This document shows, piece after piece, positions 21,596 through 32,499 of a stretch of DNA of 64,000 nt; the first letter of the stretch is position 1, and the number at the start of each line of letters is the position of its first letter. Location of the stretch: the NCBI RefSeq assembly GCF_000715075.1, contig NC_134094.1, positions 83,033,120 to 83,097,119 on the forward strand, written 5' to 3'. A model generated the notes under the pieces. That model was not told the DNA's origin. It was given only the letters and a program-made list of their open reading frames with translations, and made no database searches. Source of the stretch: Nicotiana tabacum (taxonomy: Eukaryota > Streptophyta > Magnoliopsida > Solanales > Solanaceae). A program made the translations under genes and the position numbers.

Positions 21596-23153
21596 GAACA
21601 AGGGTGATATCCAAAATTGCAATAACTATCGGGGTATGAAGCTGCTTAGCCATACTTTATGAAAGTCTGGGAGAGAGTGGTAAAGCTAAGGGTGAGGAAG
21701 AGTGTATCTATTTTCAAGAACCAGTTTGGGTTTATGCCGAGGTGTTCGACTACAGAAGCCATCCACCTTGTTAGGAGATTGATGGAGCAGTATAGGGAGA
21801 GAAAGAATGACTTGCATATGGTGTTCATCGACTTAGAAAAGGCGTACGATAAAGTTCCGAGGAAGGTTTTGTGGAGATGTTTGGAGGCTAGAGGTGTACC
21901 TGTTGCATACGTTAGGTTGATTAAGGACATGTATGATGGAGTAAAGACCCGAGTGAGGACGGTGGGTGGGGACTCGGACCATTTTCTGGTTATGATAGCG
22001 TTGCATCAGGGATCGACAGTCAACCCTTTTTTGTTTGCCCTGGTGATGGACGTACTGACGCGCCACATCCAAGGAGAGATGTCGTGGTGTATGCTATTTG
22101 TAGATGATATTGTACTGATTGACGAGACGGGAGACGGTGTGAACGCTCAATTAGAGGTATAGAGGCAGACCCTGAAATCTAAACGTTTCAAGTTGAGCAG
22201 GACTAAGACAGAATACTTGAAGTATAAGTTCAGTGGCGAGACTCAAGGAGGGGAAGGGGATGTGAGGCCGGACTCGCAGGTCATCCCTAGGAGAAGGAGT
22301 TTTAAGTATCTTAGATCTATTATTCAGGGGGTGGGGAGATTGATAAAGATGTCACACATCGTATTGGGGCGGGATGGATGAAATGGAGACTCGCTTCCGG
22401 TGTTTTGTGTGACAAGAAGTTGCCACCGAAACTTAAGGGTAAATTCTACAGAGTGGTGGTCAGACCAACGATATTGTATAGGGCTGAGTGTTGGCCAATC
22501 AAGATCACTCATGTCCAGAAGATGAAGGTAGCAGAGATGGGGATGTTGAGATGGATGTGCGGTTACACCAAGTTAGATAGGATCAGAAATGAAGCTATTC
22601 ACGATAAGGTGGGTGTGGCCACTATTGAAGACAAGATACGGGAAGCGCGGCTTAAGTGGTTTGGTCATGTGAGGAGGAGGAGCACAGACGCACTGGTGAA
22701 GAGGTGTGAGAGGTTGACATTAGAGGGCCTACGAAGAGGTAGATGTAGGCCAAAGAAGAGGTAGGGAGAAGTGATTAGGCAAGACATGGCGCAACTTCAG
22801 CTGACCGAGGACATGACCCTTGATAGGAAGATATGGAGGTCGAGGATTAGGGTAGCAGAGTAGGTAGTCTAGAGTGTTCATAACAGTAGTATTGGCACGC
22901 AGTCTCGCTTTCTGTTGGTAGTAGGTTTTTATGACTAACCATTGTTTTCTTTCATTGTTGATCACCTTACTGTCTTGTTGTTTTTATTCTGCTTTTTGTC
23001 TATATTTTCATTAATGTGGTGCTTATGTTTTCTTGAGCCGATGGTCTATTGGAAACAACCTCTCTGTCCTCACAAGGTAAGGGTAAGATCTGCGTACACA
23101 CTACCCTCCCAGACCCTACAGTGTGAGATATTACTGATTATGTTGTTGTTGTT
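21596..23153 (+). mobile_element. 5'-truncated RTE-type LINE
   Basis: A non-LTR retrotransposon that keeps RT and the C-terminal region and lacks the endonuclease. It ends in a (TTG)n tail instead of poly(A), which is typical of RTE elements. The last 110 bases match the 3' half of the TS SINE at 58219-58329. No clear target duplication was found. Confidence 0.85.
21615..22863 (+). pseudogene. RTE LINE reverse transcriptase (broken)
   Basis: RT blocks in order: [55 protein letters not shown] and the catalytic [12 protein letters not shown] (FVDD). Then come KTEYLKYKF and the conserved tail [19 protein letters not shown] with GRCRPKK. Stops after HTL near 21660, after NAQLEV, before MKWRLASG and after RPKKR, plus frame changes near 22340-22380, make it non-functional. 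Family role: target-primed reverse transcription. Confidence 0.85.
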
Positions 23154-23810
23154 ATCACTCAATTATGTTTTAGAAAAGACATTATCTAATAGTACCGATG
23201 GATAGAGTAATTAAATCAAATAGTTATATTGGTACAAGATAACATGTACTTAATAATAAATTAATTTAGGTGCATACTGTATTGACTCTTTCTATTAAAA
23301 TTACATTGGCCCCTACTAAAAGAAAAATTAGTGTGTGCGCAAAGTGATTTCTATGGATATGCCACAAGAGTACTATAAAGCTAAAAAGTATTGCATTTTG
23401 TGCAAATGAAATTAGATTTCAGTATTTATTATCCTACAAATAAATTCTATATTAACATTTTCTTAGCAGGGTTAAGAAAAATAATTCTATTAGCGGCCAA
23501 ACTATTTTTAGAAATATCAGAGGAAACGCTACGAAACCACGTACGTCCATACAGACAAGTCGCACATTATGTGGAATCTTTGATAAAAAATTTAAGAGTA
23601 TTCTAGTCATTTTAATATAAGAATAACTTATTGGCATTTTTCTACCAAACACATCAACTGTTTATTATCAGTTTTAGTACGTCTATCCAAACACGTAAAT
23701 GCTTATTTAAAATATCAGTTTCAGCAATCAAAATGTTTTTCTGTACTTCAAGCTTATCAACTATTTACAATCAGCTAATCCAAACGAGCTCTAATATCCT
23801 ATAAGAAAGT
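23154..23810. other. Intergenic, no gene seen
   Basis: AT-rich. Phrases such as CCAAACACGTAAATGC and AATCCAAACGAGCTC look like a MITE remnant, but I cannot pair two ends. The ORFs at 23391-23652 have no motif. Confidence 0.5.
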
Positions 23811-24244
23811 TGTTAGGTTTCGTGAATGGGCGTGAATGAGAAATGGAAGAAGCACCTTTTGAATTGCATCTCTTCATCTCACTCTTTTCATTGTTTATAA
23901 ATTTAGAGGCTTAGCCTCATTTTTTAAAGATGGAAAATCTAAAAACTTTTTCCATCTTTTCTACATTGTTGCATTGTTTTTCCAAATAAATATAGTATCA
24001 AGTGTGATTTTCTCCGTTTGTTGAGTTCGCTGAAGTTCTGTAATTTCGATTGCCAGTATTACAGAATAGTTTTTCCGTTCTATCCGGGGAGGAACTTATC
24101 CATAACCTTTGGCAGCAGTAAGGGAATTAAATTCTTTAAGAATACACAAGCAACTTGTGGGCTCTAATTATTTTACGATTTATTTATTGAACTAATGTTT
24201 CTTTACTTTTGTGATTTTCTATTTTTGAATGCAGTTTACCAACC
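23811..24244 (+). repeat. 5' LTR of the copia element (434 bp)
   Basis: It matches 35465-35902 throughout. No tRNA-iMet primer site follows directly; the next bases are ATCTTAAGG. Confidence 0.85.
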
Positions 24245-25119
24245 ATCTTAAGGATTTTAACGTAATATGATAGAGTAAACTGCTTGTTCTTAAGAGAATT
24301 ATTTTTCGGGTGGCGAAGTAAAGAAAATTTGGAGTGGATGTCGGAAAGCCCAAATACTGTAATGGCGTGATTAGACGATTTGCCATGGGAAACCAAAATC
24401 CAGTAATCGTGTGCCACGATGCAAGTATTTCTATGGGACGGTGTACTCTTAAAGGACAGTGAGATGGTTGACTGTTAGTTTCCATGATCCCACAACCAAA
24501 ATTATACTGACATTTGCTTTCTTTCATTGGAATGGCTGTTCTTGCTTATTGGTATGTGTAATAAAGAGAAATTTGGTTTAACCAATTATGAAAGAGAATC
24601 GGAATTAATAAGTGTTCTACAAATTCTGATTTATTTGCATCTTAAATGGAGTCTTAAGGATCTGGAAAAAAAAAAGGCTTACGCAAGTCTTTTGGCATAT
24701 TGAGAAGAGTTACAAATTGCCGACGATTGTATTACGATCGAAGCCATAAGTGGAGGACTCGGCGTATCGGGGTGCAACTAGAAGAAGTAATTAAATACAT
24801 AGAAGAATCTAAATTATGTAACATGCATAAATTATGTAGAAGATTAAATTTAATGTTACAAGATATGAATTAGGCTTATTGATATTTGAAAGTATTCTTG
24901 AGATCATGAATGTAACATATGTAAAGATAAACATATATATATGTTTGATTATAGAAAGAGAATAAACTGTTTAAAGTGTTATAATAGTTTAGTTGGAAAA
25001 CTATTTGGAAAGGGAATTAAATTCTCATGATTTTCTATACTCGTTATGGAGAATAAAATCTTCGTGATTTTCTACTCCTGCTTCGAGATCAAAATCTGCG
25101 TGATTTTTCACTCATTCAT
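24245..25119 (+). other. Copia leader, non-coding
   Basis: No open frame is kept. The last 110 bases hold degenerate 37-bp tandem units built on AAAATCTTCGTGATTTTCTAC, which continue on the other side of the nested insertion at 32215. Confidence 0.65.
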
Positions 25120-26422
25120 TGATAAACGGCCAAAAATGCATATTTTTTGTTGTACTTTCATCTCATAACTTTTGTAGTGAATTATGTTCATTACGTGTGC
25201 GTAGGAGCAAGTTGGACGAAAAATGAGCAAAATAAGTTGATTCGGGGCCAAAAGACAAAAGAAGGACTTTGCTCGTTCACTCTCGCGTGCACACGAGAGA
25301 GTGAACGAGCTAGCTGAGGAAAAGCTTGAGAAAAAACAGCGGATTATGGCAAAAAGGCATGGAAGTGCACGAGAGACCTAGAAGGAAAAGAAAAAGAGAA
25401 GAACTTCGCTCGTTCACTCTCGCGTGCGCACGAGAGAGTGAACGAGCTATCTTAAAAAGGCTATTTCGAAGTGGGCTTATATTATTTCACCCCATGCTAA
25501 CCCTATCCCATATAAATAATCTTTAAACTCATTTTTGAGAGAACGAAAGGGGACGTTCTTAGAGAGGATTATCGACCAAATGAAGCAAGAACACACTAGG
25601 AGCAAGGCGGAGAATTCTTCTACGAATTTTTCACTTCCTTCTTCCTATTTTCATTATTGGTTATGAATTCTAGTATTGTAGTTTTGCATACTATTATAAA
25701 TAACTAATTCGTTATCTAGGGTTTTGATGGAACCTTTTGTAGGATGAATTCTTATTACGTTTTTATATAATTGAGCTGTTTGATTTCTCTACTTGTTCAA
25801 CTACGTGTTTATTGTTGTTGATTGAATGGCCATCAATTAACTGTGCCTATTTAGTGTGTATATTGCTCGAGAGAGAGTACGCATTTAGGTAGTTGTTTAA
25901 CAACATCACTCCTAATGTATGTGAGAGATCAATACGGAGGGTTTAAAGGTGGGATTAGAGATAACGAAACCTTGGTGCGATCGTAGTGAGCGGTGAATTA
26001 GTGCCAACAAGCGTAGTTCGAGAGAATACGTCTAGTAAATTGTGGTAGTTTCTCGAGAGAGATTTACGACACCCGAAGTACTCACGATCGGTAGAGAATA
26101 CTTAGGCGAAATTACAAAAGACGTAGCGGGAAGGATTCCGACAATTGAGAAAATCATAACTCTAGACCTCCTTAACCTTGTCTCAAATTTCATCTTTATT
26201 AGTTGATAATTTTACTACTTTATAATATTTGTTAGTTAATTAGTAGAAATAAAAATCAAATCTTTATAACTAGAAAATTGTTTGGACTTGTGTTTCTTAG
26301 TAATATTGAACAACTGTAGCTAAGCCTTAGTTCTCTGTGGGATTCGACTTCGGACTTATAAACTAAATTATATTTCCAACGGCCGCTTAGTCCTTTTTAT
26401 AAGGGATAGTTGGGCGTGATCA
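25120..26422 (+). repeat. Plus-oriented Athila-like LTR (1303 bp)
   Basis: It starts TGATAAACGG and ends GGGCGTGATCA. Two near-perfect 40-bp palindromes (25271-25310 and 25408-25447) lie in its first third. Confidence 0.85.
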
Positions 26423-26449
26423 AATTTTCTATCCAACGGCGCCAAAATT

Positions 26450-27778
26450 TGATCGCACCCAACTCTAGTCTTAAAAAGGATAAGCGGTCGCTGCAAATAT
26501 AATCCAGTTTAAAAGTACGGAGTCGAATCCCACAGAGAACTAAGGTTTAACTACAACCGTTGACTATCACTAAGAAGACAAGCTCGAACAATTCCTAAGT
26601 TATAAATATAAAAATTCTTATGTTAAACTAATTAACTAACAAATTAAAGGAGTGTACTAACAACTAAAGATACTAAGGGGTGGAGACAAGATTAAGGAGG
26701 TCTAGAGCTATGATTTCCCCAATTATCGGAATTCTTCCCGCTATGTCTTCTATAATTTCGCCTTAGTATTCTCTACCGATCGTGAGTACTTTGGGTATCG
26801 TAGCTCTCTCTCGAGTAACTACCACAATTTACTAGACATATTCTCTCGAACTACGCTAGTTGGTACTAATTCACTGCTCACTACGATCGCATCAAGGTTT
26901 CGTTATCTCTAATCCTACCTTTAAACTCTCCATATTGATCTCTCACATATGTTAGGAGTGATGTTGTTCAACAACTACCTAAATGCGTACTCTCTCTTGA
27001 GCAATATACGCACTAAATAGGCACAGTTAATTGACGACCATTCAATCAACAACAATAAATACGTAGTTGAACAAATAGAGAAATTCAACGGCTCAATTAT
27101 ATAAAACGTAATAAGAATTCATCCTACAAAAGGTTCCATCAAAACCCTAGATAATGAATTAGTTATTCTTAATAGTATGCAAAACTACAATACTAGAATT
27201 CATAATCAATAATGAAAATAGGAAGAAGGAAGTGAAAAACTCGTAGAAGAATTCTCCTCCTTGCTCTTAGTGTATTCTTGTCTCCTTTGGTCGATAATCC
27301 TCTCTAAGAACGTTCCCCTCCATTCTCTCAAAAGTGAGTTTAAAGACTATTTATATGGGATAAGGTTAGCATGGGGTGAAATACAAGCCCTCTTCGAAAT
27401 AGCCTTTTTAGGATAACTCGTTCACACTCCCGTGCGCACGCGAGAGTGAACGAGCGAAGTTCTTCTCTCTTTTTTTCCTTCTAGGTCTCTCGTGCACTTC
27501 CATGCCTTTTTGTCATAATCCGCTATTTTTTCTCAAGATTTTCCTCATCTAGCTCGTTCACTCTCTCATGTGCACGCGAGAGTGAACGAGCAAAGTCCTT
27601 CTTTTGTCTTTTGGTCCTGAATCAACTTCTTTTGCTCATTTTTCGTCCAACTTTCTCCTACACATAAGAATGTACGTAATGAGCATAATTCACTACAAAA
27701 ACTCATGTAACCTACCATAACCACACAAGTTATGAGATGAAAGTACACCAAAAAATATGCATTTTTGGCCGTTTATCA
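26450..27778 (-). repeat. Minus-oriented Athila-like LTR (1329 bp), 3' LTR of the inner element
   Basis: It is an inverted copy of the LTR at 25120-26422, tail to tail with it. The 11-base start of a tRNA-Asp primer site (TGGCGCCGTTG) follows its 3' end in the spacer, where a 3' LTR should have none. Confidence 0.85.
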
Positions 27779-29758
27779 ACACCCCACACTTAAACTCTTG
27801 CTCGTCCTCGAGCAACTTTCAAAATTAAGCACAATGGCAAGAAACACATTTTCAAAATATACTCAAGCATCATACCAATGACAATGGCTTGTGCCAACAC
27901 TTAGAACTTAATATAAGAACTATTGACATCTTTCTTCAAAAGTAGACCCATGGCAAGACTATTTAAAATATTTGTGCGACTTCTTCTAACATTCTAACCT
28001 CAAAAGATGACTCCAATACATTCCTTACCATGACTCACTTCTTGTATCAAATCAAAATGCTTGGACTTTACTAATCCTTTGTAAATCATGTGCTCTCACC
28101 ACAATTAAAGAGAAAAATTAGTCCACACACTCAAATATGCATTCAAGTATAATTTAAGGTCTTACACATCGAAAGATTTCACTCACTCTCGCAAAGAAAT
28201 TCATGTGTCGTACCATAGGCTTGTCCGTAGTGTATGTACCTACTAATTTAAGCTTGCGAAGTCTATGATCAATTAGGTCTTTCCAGGTTGTAATGTTGGC
28301 TAAGGGGTGGGTAGGATATATTTGGATATAGTGACTAACTCTCCTAAGCACGTGAATACACTACATTTACTTTCAAATACATACTCTTCATGACCAATTT
28401 AAGCAATGCCACGAAATTATATAAAATTTTGCCCTTCTTCTTTAAGCACAACTATGCATTCACTAGCTCGGATAAGAGGAATAGGAGGTGTATTTTTTCC
28501 TTTTTTTCATTTTTCTTTTTGTGTTTTCTTTGATTTTTTTTCTTTTTTTTTTCTTCCAACACTCTCCAAACTTGGGTTGCTCGGCCAATGATCTTTCAAA
28601 ACATGCGTGCGCCTTTTGGCCTTTCTGTGGTTTCACTCAAAAGCTACCCTAACTCTCACCTTACTCTTCTAGCGACTTAAGTGCTTTCGGAGATAAAGGT
28701 TCAAAAAGATCTAATTAAGAACAAAAAGGGAACAAGCTATAAAGTGGGTGCCAAAGAAAAGGTTTATAGGCTTAAATGGGCTATCTAAGGATAATTTTAT
28801 TTATGGTGGCATACTAGCTCAATGGACAATCAAAGAAACGCCTACATCATCTCCTAAAATCACAAAGCTTACTTATTTCGCTTCGACTAACACACGGGGC
28901 AAGTTCTAGGCTAACACAGGATAACACAGAATGTAATCAAGCCTCACATCACACAATGCACATGATTCACTCTGGACAGTTCAGACCCGACACTCAAGTT
29001 AAACAACTAAGCATAATCATCATATTAACTCAACACATGGGAAGTAATCACAGGAGTCAACAAATGAACTTAAGCGTCAAAGGAAAGTCACATATATTCT
29101 CAAGGCATGTGGCACGTAGAACACGAAGAAGATAATTAATTCAAATATTACAACTCTAAGTCCCAGCATAAAACATGTCAAAAAGTATTGATACTCAAAT
29201 TTTTCCATTCCATTATCGGTTCTAAAAAGAAAAGGAAAATCTTTTTATATTTTTTCTTTAGACTTTACTCCCTCTAGAAAACTGTCAACAAAGTCCATCG
29301 TCGGAAAAAGACCAAAACTTTTATGAAAATTCTATACCTAAAAAATATTACTACCCGGTTCAAAGAGTCATCCCTTGAAAAAGACCCGAGGCCATAAGAA
29401 AAACTAAGAGGGATAATTTCTACCTAGTTATTTATTTATTTTTTATTTTTTCTCAACACACATACAATAGCACAACTAAAATAGCACAGGAACACCAAAA
29501 CAGTCTCTTCACCCCACACTTAAAATTATGCATTGTCCCCAATGCACACCCATAAATACAAGAGGGTAAAAGAAACTCTCTGGTAGGTCAAAGGCCGAAG
29601 CATTAGCAGCTCATGGGGTACTCAGACTTCTCTCAGACTTGGTTCTTTGTGCGGGCACCCCACACTTAACTCCAACCATCTCACTTGCTTTTGCTTTCTT
29701 CCAATAGCCTTGCTTCCCATGCTCCTATAAAAATAAAAAATGACACTACAAGAATAAT

Positions 29759-29797
<39 letters not shown>

Positions 29798-29948
29798 AAA
29801 TCAGTAAAAATGGGTTGCCTCCCTACAAGCATTTGATTTAACGTCGCGGCACGATGCGAAGCACTTTTTGCTTCCACTTCAAGCTTATGAATTAAACCCC
29901 AAGTTTTACTTCAAGCTTACGATTATGCTCCTGGGTGGTGGAACGAAT

Positions 29949-30831
29949 CTAGTTGGCCCAAGGAAACAATGTAGTATTCTGCACTTCTTGGCCTTTAGAT
30001 GAGACGTGTAATCCTGACTTTCCGGCAAAAAGAATTCTAGAGTGTAGGCACCTTGTTTCATCATTCCTTGACTCCTCAATTGGATCGGAGTACTCTATTT
30101 CTATATCATCATCCAAACACAATATGAAAAAATGCTTGGAGTGTGGGCCAATGCACTCAATTACATGAACTTTGGGACCGTTAACATCCTTAAAACCAAT
30201 GACACTAGATTTAACTAAATATGTTTCTTCAATGTCTTTGGTTGACTCTAGTATCTCTTCTACAACATCGGCATCCTCAAATTCTAGTTTGATAGATTGT
30301 TGGTGTTCTACTCTGACCTCCTCCATTAGCACCTCAATTTGTGCATCTTATGTATGCTATTTTTGGATACTATCCACAATATCAGCTTGTTGAGCATTAA
30401 ATGCTTCAACTAATTGACTCACTTGTGCCTCCAGGTTATGAATAGTTGCATATTGCGTTTGGATAGTATCACATAGCCTTGGTATTTGCAGTTGTTGCTC
30501 ATTACTTTGTTCCATGAAATACTTTAACATATCTTTGATCTCTTTTAGGTCAACTTCCCTAGATTTTTTGTTCCTGTTAACCTCACAAGAAAAAATAGAA
30601 CCATCATAATAAGGGGTTGGGGGAGGATAATACATACAAGCACAATTAGAAAAATGACCATCTTGACCACCATACATATCATACATTCCACACATAAGAT
30701 TGAATTGGTGCACATAACTCGCTCTCGGGAATATTTTGACCATTTTGTAATGGGTGGTTTTCTCCATAATATGCATAAGGAGGATCAAGATAAAAATTAC
30801 CAACATCAATACTCTCATAATTCCACGATGC
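29949..30831 (-). pseudogene. Gag-like leader protein of the Athila-like element (fragments)
   Basis: Fragments in order: MASWNYESIDVGNFYLDPP with Tyr/Pro-rich sequence (30679-30831), a heptad-like stretch with KDMLKYFMEQSNEQQLQ and IHNLEAQVSQLVEAF (30357-30570), then an acidic stretch with VEEILESTKDIEETY and LCLDDDIEIEYSD (29949-30332). Stops and frame changes separate them. A protein of this type is found in non-autonomous plant LTR elements. I do not recognise a catalytic domain. Confidence 0.5.
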
Positions 30832-30948
30832 CATGTCTCTCAAATCAATAAGTAAAACAAAAATAAAAAAAATCAAATACAAAAAAATAAAAATAAAAGT
30901 TCAAACTTAAAATCTAGCAGTATGTACACATACAGCTACACTGTTAGT

Positions 30949-30966
30949 TCCCCGGCAACGGTGCCA
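30949..30966 (-). other. Primer-binding site, tRNA-Asp
   Basis: On the minus strand TGGCACCGTTGCCGGGGA, one base off the complement of the plant tRNA-Asp 3' end. It follows the minus LTR remnant after six bases. Confidence 0.8.
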
Positions 30967-30971
30967 AAATT

Positions 30972-32209
30972 TGATGACACCCAACTCTAGTCCTAAAAAG
31001 GATAAGCGGTCGCTTCAAATATAATCCGATCTAAAAGTCCGGATTCGAATCCCACAGGGAACTAAGGTTTAACTACAACTGTTGACTATCACTAAGAAGA
31101 CAAACTCGAACAATTCCTAAATTATAAATATAAAAATTCTTATGTTAAACTAATTAACTAACAAATTAAAGGAGTGAACTAATAAATAAAGACATTAATG
31201 GGTGGAGACAAGATTAAGGAGGTCTAGAGTTATGATTTCCCCGATTGTCGGAATTCTTCCCACTACGGCTTGTATTATTTCGCCCCATGCTAACCCTATC
31301 TCATATAAATAGTCTTTAAACTCACTTTTAAGAGAACAAGGGGGGCGTTCTTAGAGAGGATTATCAACCAAAGAAGGCAAGAACACACTAGGAGCAAGGC
31401 GGAGAATTCTTCTACGGATTTTTCACTTCCTTCTTCCTATTTTCATTATTGGTTATGAATTCTAGTATTGTAGTTTTGCATACTATTATGAATAACTAAT
31501 TCTTTATCTAGAGTTTTGATGGAACCTTTTGCAGGATGAATTCTTATTATGTTTTTATATAATTGAGTTGTTGGATTTCTCTACTTATTCAACTACGTGT
31601 TTATTGCTGTTGATTGAATGGCCACCAATTAACTGTGCCTATTTAGTGTGTACATTGCTGTAGAGAGAGTCCATATTTAGGTAGTTGTTGAATAACATCA
31701 CTCCTAACATATGTGAGAGATCAATACGGAAGGTTTATTGGCGAGATTAGAGATAACTAAACCTTGGTGCAATCGTAGTGAGCGGTGAATTAGTGCCAGT
31801 TAGCGTAGTTCGAGAGAGTATGTCTCGTAAATCATGGTAGTTTCTCGAGAGAAAGATACGACACCCAAAGTACTCACGATCAGTAGAGAATACTTAGGCG
31901 AAATTATAGAAGACGTAGCAAGAAGGATTCTGACAATTGGGGAAATCATAACTCTAGACCTCCTTAATGTTATCTCCACCCCTTAGTATCTTTAGTTGTT
32001 AGTTCACTTCTTTAATTTGTTAGTTAATTAGCTTAACATAAGAATCTTTACATTTATAACTTAGGAATTATTCGAGCTTATCTTCTTAGTGATAGTCAAC
32101 AGTTGTAATTAAACCTTAGTTCTCTGTGGGATTCGATTCCGGACTTTTAGACGGGATTATATTTGCAGCGACCGCTTATCCCTTTTAGGACTAGAGTTGG
32201 GCGTGATCA
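30972..32209. repeat. Head-to-head LTR remnants (minus then plus)
   Basis: The first 300 bases equal the last part of the LTR in minus orientation. From about 31275 the sequence switches to the last 935 bases in plus orientation. The switch lies in a stretch both share (ATTTC-CC), which suggests a microhomology join. Neither piece has the first 360 bases of the LTR. Confidence 0.8.
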
Positions 32210-32214
32210 TTCAT

Positions 32215-32480
32215 TGAGTTTAAAGTCTTCGTGACTTTCTACTCATTTGTCGAAATAAAGTCTAAGTGACTTTATACGCGTTTTGCAAATTAAAATCTTA
32301 GTGATTTTCTACTCCAATTTATTATTTGGTTCGAAGATTAAAAACTTCACCATTTATTAAATTTGATTGTGTCACATATTACTCGGTTTAAATATTAAAA
32401 ACTTCACTGTTTATTAATTCTGGTTGTGTCAGATTGGTTTGAAGATTAAAAACTTCACCATTTATCAATTCTGGGCCTAT
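32215..32480 (+). repeat. Degenerate tandem repeats in the copia leader
   Basis: First come 37-bp-like units (AAAATCTTAGTGATTTTCTAC). Then come three larger units of 50-57 bp built on GAAGATTAAAAACTTCACC. The first kind is the same as at 25013-25119, so the Athila insertion split the array. Confidence 0.75.
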
Positions 32481-32499
32481 CGTGATACAAATAACAGTT

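Larger units (their letters stand above)
27779..30971 (-). other. Interior of the inner Athila-like element, non-autonomous
   Basis: On the minus strand it runs from the tRNA-Asp primer site (30949-30966, one mismatch) to the polypurine tract AAGTGTGGGG near 27782-27791. It has one short, decayed gag-like coding zone and no RT or integrase. A TA microsatellite lies at 29764-29791 and T-rich runs near 28500-28550. Confidence 0.7.
25120..32209. mobile_element. Athila-like LTR element with inverted inner copy, inserted in the copia leader
   Basis: TTCAT lies directly before (25115-25119) and after (32210-32214), so this is one insertion event in outline. Its parts in order are a full plus LTR (25120-26422), a 27-bp spacer, a full minus LTR (26450-27778), a minus interior (27779-30971), a minus LTR remnant (30972 to about 31275) and a plus LTR remnant (about 31275-32209). 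The primer site next to the minus remnant fits tRNA-Asp, which Athila elements use. The polypurine tract AAGTGTGGGG on the minus strand also fits Athila. The interior lacks pol, so it is non-autonomous. Confidence 0.8.

Noticed and set aside
23391..23810. MITE with CCAAACA words
   Set aside because: I could not pair two inverted ends or find a target duplication.
25120..27778. Assembly artefact (inverted duplication)
   Set aside because: Not fully excluded, but the two LTR copies differ at many bases and in length, and TTCAT flanks the whole structure, so a real rearrangement is more likely.
29949..30831. Host gene coding for a Gln/Glu-rich coiled-coil protein
   Set aside because: It lies between a tRNA-Asp primer site and a polypurine tract in an LTR element, with stops between the pieces.
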